From Candidatus Latescibacteria bacterium 4484_7 (GTDB lineage Bacteria; Krumholzibacteriota; Krumholzibacteriia; Krumholzibacteriales; Krumholzibacteriaceae): 12,270 nt of DNA. The DNA is taken from contig NATK01000021.1 in the NCBI GenBank assembly GCA_002085285.1, positions 1 to 12,270 on the forward strand. Direction: 5' to 3'. This document shows positions 1 to 6,634 of this stretch, in pieces. The translations under genes and the position numbers were made by a program. Each line of letters starts with the position of its first letter. Within the stretch, counting starts at the first letter, position 1. The notes below the pieces were generated by a model. It ran no database searches. It saw only the letters and a list, made by a program, of their open reading frames with translations, and was not told the DNA's origin.

Positions 1-204
1 GTGCCACTGGTTTCGATGCTGTCAGCGAAGAGTTACGGCGTCGTTGCGACGACAATACTGAGATCGTTACGGATAGTGATCGAAGCCCTTCCTGTTCAAT
101 ATATGGGGCTCACACTTTTGACTGCGTTCGTCGTCACGCTCGTGATCGTATTGATGGGTAAGGAAATCAGACGAAAAGGGGAAACAAATGTTAATCTTTA
201 TTAG
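1..204 (+). CDS. C-terminal fragment of a membrane-anchored protein (5' end outside window)
   Basis: The reading frame is open from the first base to a TAG at 202-204, giving 67 residues, so this is most likely the tail of a gene starting upstream. The GTG at base 1 need not be its start. Residues about 34-56 form one hydrophobic membrane helix (from YMGLTLL to VLMG), followed by a short basic tail (KEIRRKGE). The stop lies 17 bases inside the next gene, so the two are probably translationally coupled. A single C-terminal helix next to a bactofilin-like membrane protein is an arrangement also seen with zinc-finger anti-sigma factors, but no zinc-binding motif lies in this fragment. The function therefore stays open. 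Confidence 0.6.
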   Translation: MPLVSMLSAKSYGVVATTILRSLRIVIEALPVQYMGLTLLTAFVVTLVIVLMGKEIRRKGETNVNLY

Positions 205-1393
205 TTCCGTCCTGTCGAAGTTCGTGTTGTTTCTGCTCAGTGTATTTATGCTGAGTTCTCCTTTCAATTACAGCCTGCATGTAAGAGACAAGGGCTCGGG
301 CGATCTCGCTGCGGTGGGTATATCGGAAGAGGACAGCTTGAGGTCTGCCAGGGCGAAGAAGAGCCTCAAGATTTCGATATCTAACAAAGGGATCAAGGTA
401 AAATCAGGCGAGGAAGGCAATCTCATATTGAAGATCGAATCCAGTGAGGATTCTACTGGATCGATTCAAGGGGCAACAATCGATTCGATGGCCATAAATG
501 TGAAGTCGAAAAACGAATACTCGATCAAGGGCTCCGACATCGTGAGATTCGGAAACGATATTTTCATTGGAAAGGATGAGCTTGTTCAGGGAAGCGCCGT
601 GGCCATTGGGGGAAATATAAAGATCGAAGGAAAGGTGCTGGGTGATGTGGTGGCAATAGGAGGAAATGTCGATCTCAGCAGTACCGCCGTGGTGAATGGT
701 GAGGTGGTGACGGTGTTCGGCGAATTGAACAGGGCCGACGGATCTGTTGTGAGGGGGGAGATAGCTCAGGTCGGAGGTCCGGCGATCAGAGGGGTTATTT
801 TCCCGATTAAGGGTCCTTTTGAGCACTCTCTTGGGTTTGGTTTCCTCAGGGCCGGGACGAGAATTGTTGTTTTTATCATCATGACTCTCGTCTTTCTCGT
901 CGTTCTGTTTTTCCTTAGCGACAGGATGAATCGTTCTTCGAGAGTCGCCTCGCTCTCCTTTTTGAAGTCGCTCGGCGTGGGGTTCCTCGTTCTGGTCGGT
1001 GGAGCGATCGTCGTGTTTATCCTCGCCATCATAATAGGTATTACGATCGTTGGAATTCCAATTTCGATTCTCCTCGTTATGTCGTTCTTCGGCCTTGTAC
1101 TGCTTGGTCATTTCGTCGGGGCTCTGGCGGTTGGGGAATTTGTCTCCGACAAGTTCAATCTTCACATAGAATCGATATATATAAAAGGGATTTTAGGACT
1201 CTTCATTCTATACGTTTTCGGCATTCTTGCGGGGTTCATGCTGGGTAATCCGCTTTTCATTACATTGAGGGTCGTTTTCGAGCTGATAGGTGCATTGCTT
1301 GGTTTCTTCGCCACTCTGGTCGGTCTGGGTGCGTTCATTATATCGAAGGCCGGTTCGATCGAGCAGGAGGCCAAAGCGCACCTTCCAGAGTAA
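188..1393 (+). CDS. bactofilin-like (polymer-forming) repeat protein with multiple membrane helices
   Basis: The ATG at 188 is supported by a Shine-Dalgarno AAGGGGA at 176-182. The 401-residue product starts with a hydrophobic, signal-like segment (residues 3-24). A polar region follows, then residues about 113-200 with short glycine/valine-rich beta-helix repeats of the bactofilin kind (SAVAIGGNIKIEGKV, GDVVAIGGNVDLSSTA, GEVVTVFGELN). The C-terminal half has about five hydrophobic helices (roughly 222-243, 262-286, 288-318, 332-352, 362-385). Proteins with this architecture are usually annotated as polymer-forming cytoskeletal or bactofilin-family membrane proteins, and their biochemical role is poorly known. 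An extracytoplasmic beta-helix patch anchored in the inner membrane is the likely topology (inference). The 17-base overlap with the preceding gene implies an operon, and a terminator-like structure follows the stop. Confidence 0.8.
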   Translation: MLIFISSVLSKFVLFLLSVFMLSSPFNYSLHVRDKGSGDLAAVGISEEDSLRSARAKKSLKISISNKGIKVKSGEEGNLILKIESSEDSTGSIQGATIDSMAINVKSKNEYSIKGSDIVRFGNDIFIGKDELVQGSAVAIGGNIKIEGKVLGDVVAIGGNVDLSSTAVVNGEVVTVFGELNRADGSVVRGEIAQVGGPAIRGVIFPIKGPFEHSLGFGFLRAGTRIVVFIIMTLVFLVVLFFLSDRMNRSSRVASLSFLKSLGVGFLVLVGGAIVVFILAIIIGITIVGIPISILLVMSFFGLVLLGHFVGALAVGEFVSDKFNLHIESIYIKGILGLFILYVFGILAGFMLGNPLFITLRVVFELIGALLGFFATLVGLGAFIISKAGSIEQEAKAHLPE

Positions 1394-1441
1394 TCGGAGC
1401 GAGCGGATCGCTGAATCTCCGATGGGTGGCTTTTTATTTTT
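1373..1441 (+). terminator. terminator-like hairpin after the bactofilin-like gene
   Basis: A perfect 7-bp stem, ATCGGAG (1393-1399) with CTCCGAT (1417-1423), encloses a nested AGCG-GAT-CGCT hairpin. It can be extended outward by AAAGC/CACC (1373-1382) pairing with GGTG/GCTTT (1425-1433), and a T-rich tract (TTTTTATTTTT) starts at 1431. The left arm begins on the last base of the stop codon. Seven bases separate the core stem from the T tract unless the extension forms, so this is a moderate rather than textbook intrinsic terminator. Confidence 0.5.
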
Positions 1442-1451
1442 CAAGTGACGA

Positions 1452-1501
1452 AGGCTCATTGCGCCCGGGCAATGCGAATCGGTTTAGCCTGCCGTCTTTT
1501 T
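1452..1501 (+). repeat. nested inverted repeat with T-rich tail between the two envelope genes
   Basis: CATTGC (1457-1462) and GCAATG (1469-1474) form a 6-bp stem over GCCCGG. AGGCT (1452-1456) and AGCCT (1486-1490) can close around it with an 11-base bulge, and a T-rich run starts near 1496. It may be a second, weaker terminator or an RNA element in the leader of the outer-membrane protein gene. No regulator can be assigned. Confidence 0.3.
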
Positions 1502-1591
1502 CTTTACTTGGTAGTTTCCAACCGTTAAATTGAGTAAAATAGACGATATATGTTATGTTACGTATGGTCCGGTAAACAAACAGGACTTATT

Positions 1592-2959
1592 GTGAGAAGA
1601 TTTTTCGTTGTTATTTTGCTTGTTTTCATAGCTGTTTCCTCACACGCATCAGATACAAGCTCACTTTTTAATATCGGTGCCTCTTCGGCATCGAGAGATT
1701 ACGATTGGTCTTCGATCAACAGGTCGGTTTCCCCTGGTTATGGTGACGTAGTTGACACGGTGCTGGTCGAAGGGAACCGCCACACGAAGTCGTTCGTCAT
1801 TACACGGGAGATGGCTACCAAACCCGGTTCTCCCTTGTCAGAGGATCTTCTGAGAAGAGATTATTCTTACCTCAAATGGATGGGGTTTTTCTCCAAGGTT
1901 GGTTTCGAAATACAGAAGGATGGGAAAGGGCACTGCAAGCTGATAGTCCGTGTGATTGAAAGGCCGGATCTTTTCATGAAATATCCTTACCCGATAGTGA
2001 ATTACGACTTCAAGAAGGGAGTTAGTTACGGGGTCAACTGGAAGATTAAAAATTTCCGCGGAGTTGGAGAAGAGATCGGAGCGTCGTTTCTTCAGCGCCG
2101 CGATATAGAGGAGTGGGGATCGGCCTATTGGACTGTACCGTGGTTTTTCGCAAACAGGATAAGGTTTTCGTTTCAGATGAATTTCTACAAAAGGATCGAA
2201 TTTCCTCAACTGATAGAGTACATCAGGGAGAGGGAGTATCCGACCATCTCCATCGGAATACCGCTTTCGAGAAGCCTCGTAAAGCAGATATGGCTGCGGA
2301 GTATACTGGCTTGGGAGAGAAGGGTTTCCATGCAGAGGCTTGAAATAGACAATTCGTTTCGCTTCTACACTCAACAATTCATAAGGTCCGGGATCTCGGC
2401 ATATTACGACAGCAGAGACAACGGACTGTCTCCATGGAGGGGAATGCTCGGGATGGTCGGTGCAGACGTGTACGCGACGGTGAGGGGAGTGGATCAGGAC
2501 TATATATTCTATTATATGAAATACGATCTCTTCGTTCCGTTGAGCAAGAGAACTACCTTCATGTTCGCCCTGGACGGTATCGTTAATGAAGGCAGGGTGC
2601 CTTACTACTTCAAGATGGGATTGGGAGGTTCGAGTGACCTGAGAGGATACGTGAATGCCGACCTCAAGGGTGACACCAAATTTCTACAGACATTTCAGCT
2701 CAAGACGAGGCTCTTCGGACCGATTATCTTAAGGCTTCCTGCGATTGGAGAGTTTGATGCCACATTGAACGCGGTGGCCTTCATAGATAACGGTGCATTG
2801 ATGGACTGCGTGAGCGACATCGTTTCGAGCCAATACTACACGACCGGAGGAATCGGTCTGGAGCTTCTTTCGCCCCTTCGGGATAGGGTCCGGTTCGAAT
2901 TGGCGGGGGGAGAGGGAGGCAACCTCATATTTTCGGTAACTTCGAGCAGCAGATTTTAG
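1592..2959 (+). CDS. Omp85/BamA-like outer-membrane beta-barrel with one POTRA domain
   Basis: I chose the GTG at 1592 because it puts an ideal signal peptide first (basic RR, then FFVVILLVFIAV, then SSHAS) and has AGGA at 1582-1585. An in-frame ATG at 1550 would add 14 residues and has no ribosome-binding site. The mature protein has a single POTRA domain at residues about 54-124 (VDTVLVEGNRHTKSFVITRE ... LRRDYSYLKWMGFFSKVGF ... VIERP), then an Omp85-type barrel to residue 455. The barrel has a YYDSRDN strand and the RGY signature in GGSSDLRGYVN (Arg about 351). It ends in a terminal Phe (TSSSRF), as expected of a BAM insertion signal. BamA has five POTRAs, so this is one of the small Omp85 relatives that translocate or insert proteins or lipids. 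It is probably not BamA itself. Its partner is unknown. Confidence 0.85.
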   Translation: MRRFFVVILLVFIAVSSHASDTSSLFNIGASSASRDYDWSSINRSVSPGYGDVVDTVLVEGNRHTKSFVITREMATKPGSPLSEDLLRRDYSYLKWMGFFSKVGFEIQKDGKGHCKLIVRVIERPDLFMKYPYPIVNYDFKKGVSYGVNWKIKNFRGVGEEIGASFLQRRDIEEWGSAYWTVPWFFANRIRFSFQMNFYKRIEFPQLIEYIREREYPTISIGIPLSRSLVKQIWLRSILAWERRVSMQRLEIDNSFRFYTQQFIRSGISAYYDSRDNGLSPWRGMLGMVGADVYATVRGVDQDYIFYYMKYDLFVPLSKRTTFMFALDGIVNEGRVPYYFKMGLGGSSDLRGYVNADLKGDTKFLQTFQLKTRLFGPIILRLPAIGEFDATLNAVAFIDNGALMDCVSDIVSSQYYTTGGIGLELLSPLRDRVRFELAGGEGGNLIFSVTSSSRF

Positions 2960-3242
2960 GAATTTTCACTGAAATTGAGGAATATTACCCAAAATTCAGC
3001 AGGTCGCAAATGAACTCCCACCGCTCATTCGAATAATCCGTACAATTCAACTCGACGGGAATAGAAAAAGAACCAAACAGAGGCTATTCCGTAACGTATT
3101 GCTACGCTGATGGTTAGACATACTTGTTAGAGCTGCCCGCCTGTGTTCTCTCGAGAGTGGGCTCCCTCTGTCCAATGATCGCGCCTTGAATCTCCAAGAG
3201 AAGGTATATCCGTTGCAAATATCATTGTTGCAAATTTGAGTA
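2960..3242. other. intergenic region without a recognisable gene
   Basis: No coding frame here looks convincing. The sequence holds a 10-bp palindrome CTCTCGAGAG (3148-3157) between GCCC and GGGC, and a pair of 9-base direct repeats close to the next gene, listed separately. No intrinsic terminator with a T tract follows the barrel gene, so transcription may read through. A minus-strand 85-codon frame overlapping the start of the peptidase gene has no recognisable content. Confidence 0.5.
3212..3235. repeat. direct repeat GTTGCAAAT x2, 15-bp period
   Basis: GTTGCAAAT occurs at 3212-3220 and again at 3227-3235, separated by six bases (ATCATT). The second copy ends only 7 bases before the first possible start codon of the peptidase gene. 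The spacing of about one and a half helical turns and the position fit an operator half-site pair, but no matching regulator is known from the sequence. Confidence 0.4.
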
Positions 3243-4358
3243 ATGGGCAGCAAATTGGACGGATGTGGTATGGAGCATAATCGTAACTCAATTGATATAA
3301 GCAAGATAGCAGCGTTAGGTTTTATGCTTGTCTTTTTAGCCTCGACCTTCCCTGTTGGGGCATTTTCCGCAGACTATCAGTCGGTGCAGCTTGCAAACGG
3401 TTGTCATCTAAGGATTTATTCCCCTCAAGAACTGATGGGCAGGATGATCGTTGATTCGGATGGCTTCAGTTTCATCGATCTTCCCGACGGCAATGAGTAC
3501 AGGGTGATAGATGACATGAACGATCCGATAATAGTGAACAAGGGGGATGGTCATTTCCATACGGCCGACCCGCGATGGGTCATGGAGGCCATCGATAGGA
3601 TAGACGTCGGCGGTGCAACTCTCGACATCGACGTGAATGTTTTTATTCTCCCTTTCCCTCTATACACCTCTCCGCATAGTTTTGCCTCGGGGAACAATAT
3701 ATACCTTTCTCCTGGTGTCTATGAACTTGATAAGAACTCGGTTGCTTGTACAGTGACTCACGAATTCGGCCATGTCTTTCAGCATAGGTATTTGCCTTTG
3801 AGTGATATGGAGGGATGGGATGGATACAGGGTGCTCAGGGGGATAGACGATGAAGATGTTTTCAACAATGATGCTCCCCATCCGTACAGGCCCGTCGAGA
3901 TCTTTGCAGAGGACTTTAGATTTCTATTCGGTTGTGATGAGGCGAGGTATTCGGGGACGATAGAGAACAGCTCCCTGAGTCTTCCTGATACAGACCCGAG
4001 AGTTGAACAGTTCTTCGTAGGACTCGTCGGCAGCAGCTCTGTCGCATCTAACAGCGATGGCAATCCTCGAACGATCGAGCTCTCGAACTACCCAAACCCT
4101 TTCAATCCACAAACGACGATAATGATGCGTTTCCCCTCGAATGGATTGTCTGAGAAGCGCAATGTTTCCTTGAAGATATTCGATGTCTCAGGGAGACTCG
4201 TGCGAGATCTATTCGAAGGCTCAATTGCAGGCGAGAACCTTAGGGTCAATTGGGATGGAACCGATGACTCGGGCAGGAAGGTGTCGAGCGGAGCCTATTT
4301 CTACAGAATTGAAGAGGGGAGCTCGATCAGTGTTGGGAAGATGCTTCTCATTCGTTAG
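3243..4358 (+). CDS. secreted HExxH zinc metallopeptidase with FlgD-Ig/Por-type C-terminal sorting domain
   Basis: Residues about 21-40 form a signal peptide core ending VGA. Translation may start at the ATG at 3243, or at the ATG at 3270, which has GGACGGA at 3257-3263 and would give a more normal n-region. The catalytic HEFGH motif is at residues 173-177 (in VTHEFGHVFQH). The segment PVEIFAEDFR (218-227) offers Glu219 or Glu223 as the third zinc ligand, as in gluzincin-type peptidases (inference). A serine-rich linker leads to the C-terminal domain at about 278-371. This carries NYPNPFNPQTTI, IFDVSGRLVRDL and GAYFYRI, the FlgD-Ig/Por-secretion type tail found on exported proteins of the FCB group. 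I cannot assign a specific peptidase family. The substrate is unknown. The last 11 bases overlap the 3' end of the convergent rlmN. Confidence 0.85.
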   Translation: MGSKLDGCGMEHNRNSIDISKIAALGFMLVFLASTFPVGAFSADYQSVQLANGCHLRIYSPQELMGRMIVDSDGFSFIDLPDGNEYRVIDDMNDPIIVNKGDGHFHTADPRWVMEAIDRIDVGGATLDIDVNVFILPFPLYTSPHSFASGNNIYLSPGVYELDKNSVACTVTHEFGHVFQHRYLPLSDMEGWDGYRVLRGIDDEDVFNNDAPHPYRPVEIFAEDFRFLFGCDEARYSGTIENSSLSLPDTDPRVEQFFVGLVGSSSVASNSDGNPRTIELSNYPNPFNPQTTIMMRFPSNGLSEKRNVSLKIFDVSGRLVRDLFEGSIAGENLRVNWDGTDDSGRKVSSGAYFYRIEEGSSISVGKMLLIR

Positions 4359-5400
4359 TGGTCAATCTACTCGCTCTCAATTGCCCGCAAGCAGCCGAAA
4401 TGTCCGATCCCCTGCTTCTTCTCACGGTTACGGCCGGAGCAACCGGCAAAAGAACCCTGATGAACTCATCTATGCGTTCTTCTGACGGTGTCTTGAATTC
4501 ACAACCTTCCCACTCGTTGAACGGGATGAGGTTTATCTTGAATGGTCTGCCCGTGGTCATCTCGGCGAGCCTGCTGGCATCCTCCGCCGTGTCGTTTATG
4601 TCTTCGAGCATTACATACTCGAGAGTGACCCTTGTATCTCTCGCTATGGCGAACTGCTCTGCCGCATCAAGGAGCTCTCTTATATTTGATGCGTTGGGAA
4701 TGATCTTTCTCCTTGTGGCGTCGTCGGTTGCATTGAGGGATATCGCCAGCTTGAATTTTGCGTTCGAATCGATCAATCTCTTTATCTTCTCTACGAATCC
4801 CACGGTGCTGAGTGTGATGCGTTTCTCTCCGAGAGCGAGTGCAGATTCGTCGTTCAGGATCTCTATTGCCTTGATTACACTTACCATGTTGAGCATCGGT
4901 TCGCCCATTCCCATGAATACGATGTTGAAGCGTTTGTTTGGCTCTAGATGGTGTTTCTTGAAGTAAATAACCTGGTTCAGGATTTCATCGCTCGAGAGGT
5001 TGCGTACGAAGCCACCGGCCCCGGTTCTGCAGAACTTGCATCCTACGGGGCAGCCAACCTGACTTGAGATGCATATCGTCTTGTGTCCGGCGGTTTCCAT
5101 CAGAACCGTTTCGATGATCGAACCGTCTTCGCATGCCAGTAAGAACTTTCTGCTTCCATCGCTGCTTGACTGGACACTGTCGATCGGTTCGAGCTTGGAG
5201 ATGTAGTAATGTCGATCCAGTTTCTCTCTGAGAGATTTGGAGATGTTGGACATATCATCGAAGGTTTCTATCCACTTTTTGAATAGCCACTGATAGATCT
5301 GTGACGCCCTGTGTCTTTTTTCCCCCATTTGAATGAGCTGCTCGGTGAGATCCGCTCGAGTGAGGTCTTTAATATTTACTTTGCCGTCGTGAGAAGTCAT
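4348..5400 (-). CDS. rlmN: 23S rRNA A2503 / tRNA A37 C2-methyltransferase, radical SAM
   Basis: RlmN methylates C2 of adenosine 2503 in 23S rRNA (and A37 of some tRNAs), using a [4Fe-4S] radical SAM centre and a methyl-cysteine intermediate. The 350-residue product is full length for the family. The radical SAM cysteines are C117, C121 and C124 (GCPVGCKFC). The two mechanistic cysteines are also in place: C110 seven residues before the cluster, matching E. coli C118, and C338 in ISAACGQL, matching E. coli C355. FMGMGEPMLN (162-171), ITLSTVG and SLNATDD are typical SAM-binding and core motifs. The Cfr paralogue, which confers antibiotic resistance through C8 methylation, shares the cluster. 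The overall motif set here reads as the housekeeping enzyme. The gene is divergent from the Ppx/GppA-like gene and converges with an 11-base overlap on the peptidase gene. Confidence 0.96.
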   Translation of the reverse strand: MTSHDGKVNIKDLTRADLTEQLIQMGEKRHRASQIYQWLFKKWIETFDDMSNISKSLREKLDRHYYISKLEPIDSVQSSSDGSRKFLLACEDGSIIETVLMETAGHKTICISSQVGCPVGCKFCRTGAGGFVRNLSSDEILNQVIYFKKHHLEPNKRFNIVFMGMGEPMLNMVSVIKAIEILNDESALALGEKRITLSTVGFVEKIKRLIDSNAKFKLAISLNATDDATRRKIIPNASNIRELLDAAEQFAIARDTRVTLEYVMLEDINDTAEDASRLAEMTTGRPFKINLIPFNEWEGCEFKTPSEERIDEFIRVLLPVAPAVTVRRSRGSDISAACGQLRASRLTTNE

Positions 5401-5450
5401 GATAACCTTTGTGGGCTGAATGACGTTTGCCGGTGCGACGATAATTCGAA

Positions 5451-5472
5451 ATTAACGTTCGTCGATGTTAAT
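5451..5472. promoter_or_regulatory. inverted repeat ATTAAC-N10-GTTAAT, operator-like
   Basis: These are perfect 6-bp arms (5451-5456 and 5467-5472) with a 10-base spacer in the divergent rlmN/ppx gap. A further pair, CGACGA (5436-5441) and TCGTCG (5459-5464), overlaps it. The geometry fits a dimeric helix-turn-helix protein, but the regulator is unknown. Confidence 0.35.
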
Positions 5473-5501
5473 AATATTTGAACATGCATCCGATTGTTCA
5501 A
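5473..5501 (-). promoter_or_regulatory. candidate sigma-70 promoter for rlmN
   Basis: On the minus strand, TTGAAC (complement of 5496-5501) is followed after exactly 17 bases by AATATT (complement of 5473-5478). This gives 4-5 of 6 matches in each box. The -10 box lies about 73 bases upstream of the rlmN ATG. The -35 box sits inside the second inverted repeat described below. Confidence 0.35.
5478..5501. promoter_or_regulatory. inverted repeat TTGAACA-N10-TGTTCAA, operator-like
   Basis: These are perfect 7-bp arms at 5478-5484 and 5495-5501, again with a 10-base spacer, only five bases beyond the previous repeat. The right arm covers the candidate -35 box of rlmN and an alternative TTG start of the phosphatase gene. 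This supports the later ATG at 5515 as the true start. Confidence 0.4.
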
Positions 5502-5514
5502 CAGAAATCTTTTT

Positions 5515-6606
5515 ATGAGAGAAAAACACGAAAATACGGTCTGTGGTGTGATCGATCTCGGGAGCAGCTATTTTCGTTTGCTCGTCTTACGCCCCCGAGG
5601 GGTGGTTAAGAGCAGCGGAGAACGATTACGGAATGAAAGAGCTATGAAGATTTCGAGCGTAGCCGGCAGCGTTCGAAGGGGTTACCCCATTCACGGTACC
5701 TCCTTTGCAACCATCCTTGATGCCGAGATCTTCGAGGATAGGGAGTATGTCGGTTGGGGAAGTGATCTGGCCAATGGAGGTGTGATATCCCCAGAGGTGC
5801 TCGACAGAGCCTGCTTTGCATTGAAGCACTTGGTTGAAGAATCTGCCCGTATGGGATGCAAGGAACCTGTTCTATGTGGAACGAACGTATTCCGTCAGGC
5901 TCTTAACAGGGTGGAAGCGAAGGGTAGACTCGAGCATGCATCAGGACTTGAGGTGAAAGTGTTGTCGGAGAAGGGTGAGGCGGTCTTCGGTTTCATAGGT
6001 GCTTCTTCATCGATAGATTGTTCCGATGGATGTACGGTGATCGACCTCGGTGGAACGAGCACGGAGATATGCACAGGGCGCGGGTCCCTCGTAGATAGAT
6101 TTTCAAGCCTCAAGGCGGGGACACATAGTGTCGTGCGGGATTTGCCTAGAAGGTCGCTTGATATGTATCATTATAGAAGGGTGCTGCTTCGATACGTCGA
6201 ATTGCTCGATGGATCAAGCAAAAACGGGATCGAATTTGAATCGATCGAATCGTTGTTCTCGGGAGGAGCGGGGAGTATGCTTGCAACGGGTGGAACCGCA
6301 GTGAGTATCGCGGTTCTCGCTGGATACATCGGAACAGAGCTGTTCGATCCGTTTAGGGGGTACTTGTTGAGCTTCGATTCGTTTGTCTCTCTGAGAAATA
6401 GAATAGTTGGTTTGTATGAGCGGGGTCTGGAGAACGGATTGCCCCTTGATAGGGCTCGAATAGAAGTTCTCGTTCCGGGTATGCTTCTGCTGGAGGCGAT
6501 TTGGAGGGTTATTGGAACAGATGAGATCTTCATAACGGCGAGGGATTTGAGATGGGGAATAGTGCTTAATGGTAGTGCATTGAAGGGTGACCTTGTGGTA
6601 TCCTGA
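5515..6606 (+). CDS. Ppx/GppA-family phosphatase (short form)
   Basis: This is an ASKHA-fold protein of the exopolyphosphatase/guanosine pentaphosphatase family, 363 residues from the ATG at 5515. A TTG at 5494 would add seven residues but lies in an operator-like repeat. Neither start has a clear ribosome-binding site. The N-terminal phosphate loop is IDLGSSYFRLLV (13-24). GTNVFRQALN (122-131) matches GTHTLRQALN of E. coli Ppx. Glu155 in SEKGEA aligns with catalytic E. coli Glu121. The second phosphate loop is IDLGGTSTE (176-184), with Asp177 aligning to E. coli Asp143. ATGGTAVSIA (257-266) and ARDLRWGIV follow. Departures from the usual pattern are SN to SS in loop 1, SGxEEA to SEKGEA, and GGGST to GGTST. 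The C-terminal HD-type extension of E. coli Ppx is missing. Whether it acts on polyphosphate, pppGpp or something else cannot be told. It probably forms an operon with the response regulator 28 bases downstream. Confidence 0.85.
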   Translation: MREKHENTVCGVIDLGSSYFRLLVLRPRGVVKSSGERLRNERAMKISSVAGSVRRGYPIHGTSFATILDAEIFEDREYVGWGSDLANGGVISPEVLDRACFALKHLVEESARMGCKEPVLCGTNVFRQALNRVEAKGRLEHASGLEVKVLSEKGEAVFGFIGASSSIDCSDGCTVIDLGGTSTEICTGRGSLVDRFSSLKAGTHSVVRDLPRRSLDMYHYRRVLLRYVELLDGSSKNGIEFESIESLFSGGAGSMLATGGTAVSIAVLAGYIGTELFDPFRGYLLSFDSFVSLRNRIVGLYERGLENGLPLDRARIEVLVPGMLLLEAIWRVIGTDEIFITARDLRWGIVLNGSALKGDLVVS

Positions 6607-6634
6607 TACTGCATATCAATCGGGGGTATTTTGA

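Noticed and set aside
404..1165. 253-codon open frame on the minus strand
   Set aside because: It is fully antisense to the bactofilin-like gene, with a charged, low-information product and no domain. The plus-strand frame has a ribosome-binding site and clear architecture.
1838..2377. 179-codon minus-strand frame
   Set aside because: It is a shadow of the Omp85 gene, with no start signal and no recognisable domain.
3047..3304. 85-codon minus-strand frame in the gap before the peptidase gene
   Set aside because: It overlaps the peptidase start, has no ribosome-binding site, and the product resembles nothing known. I considered a transposase remnant but found no motif to support it.
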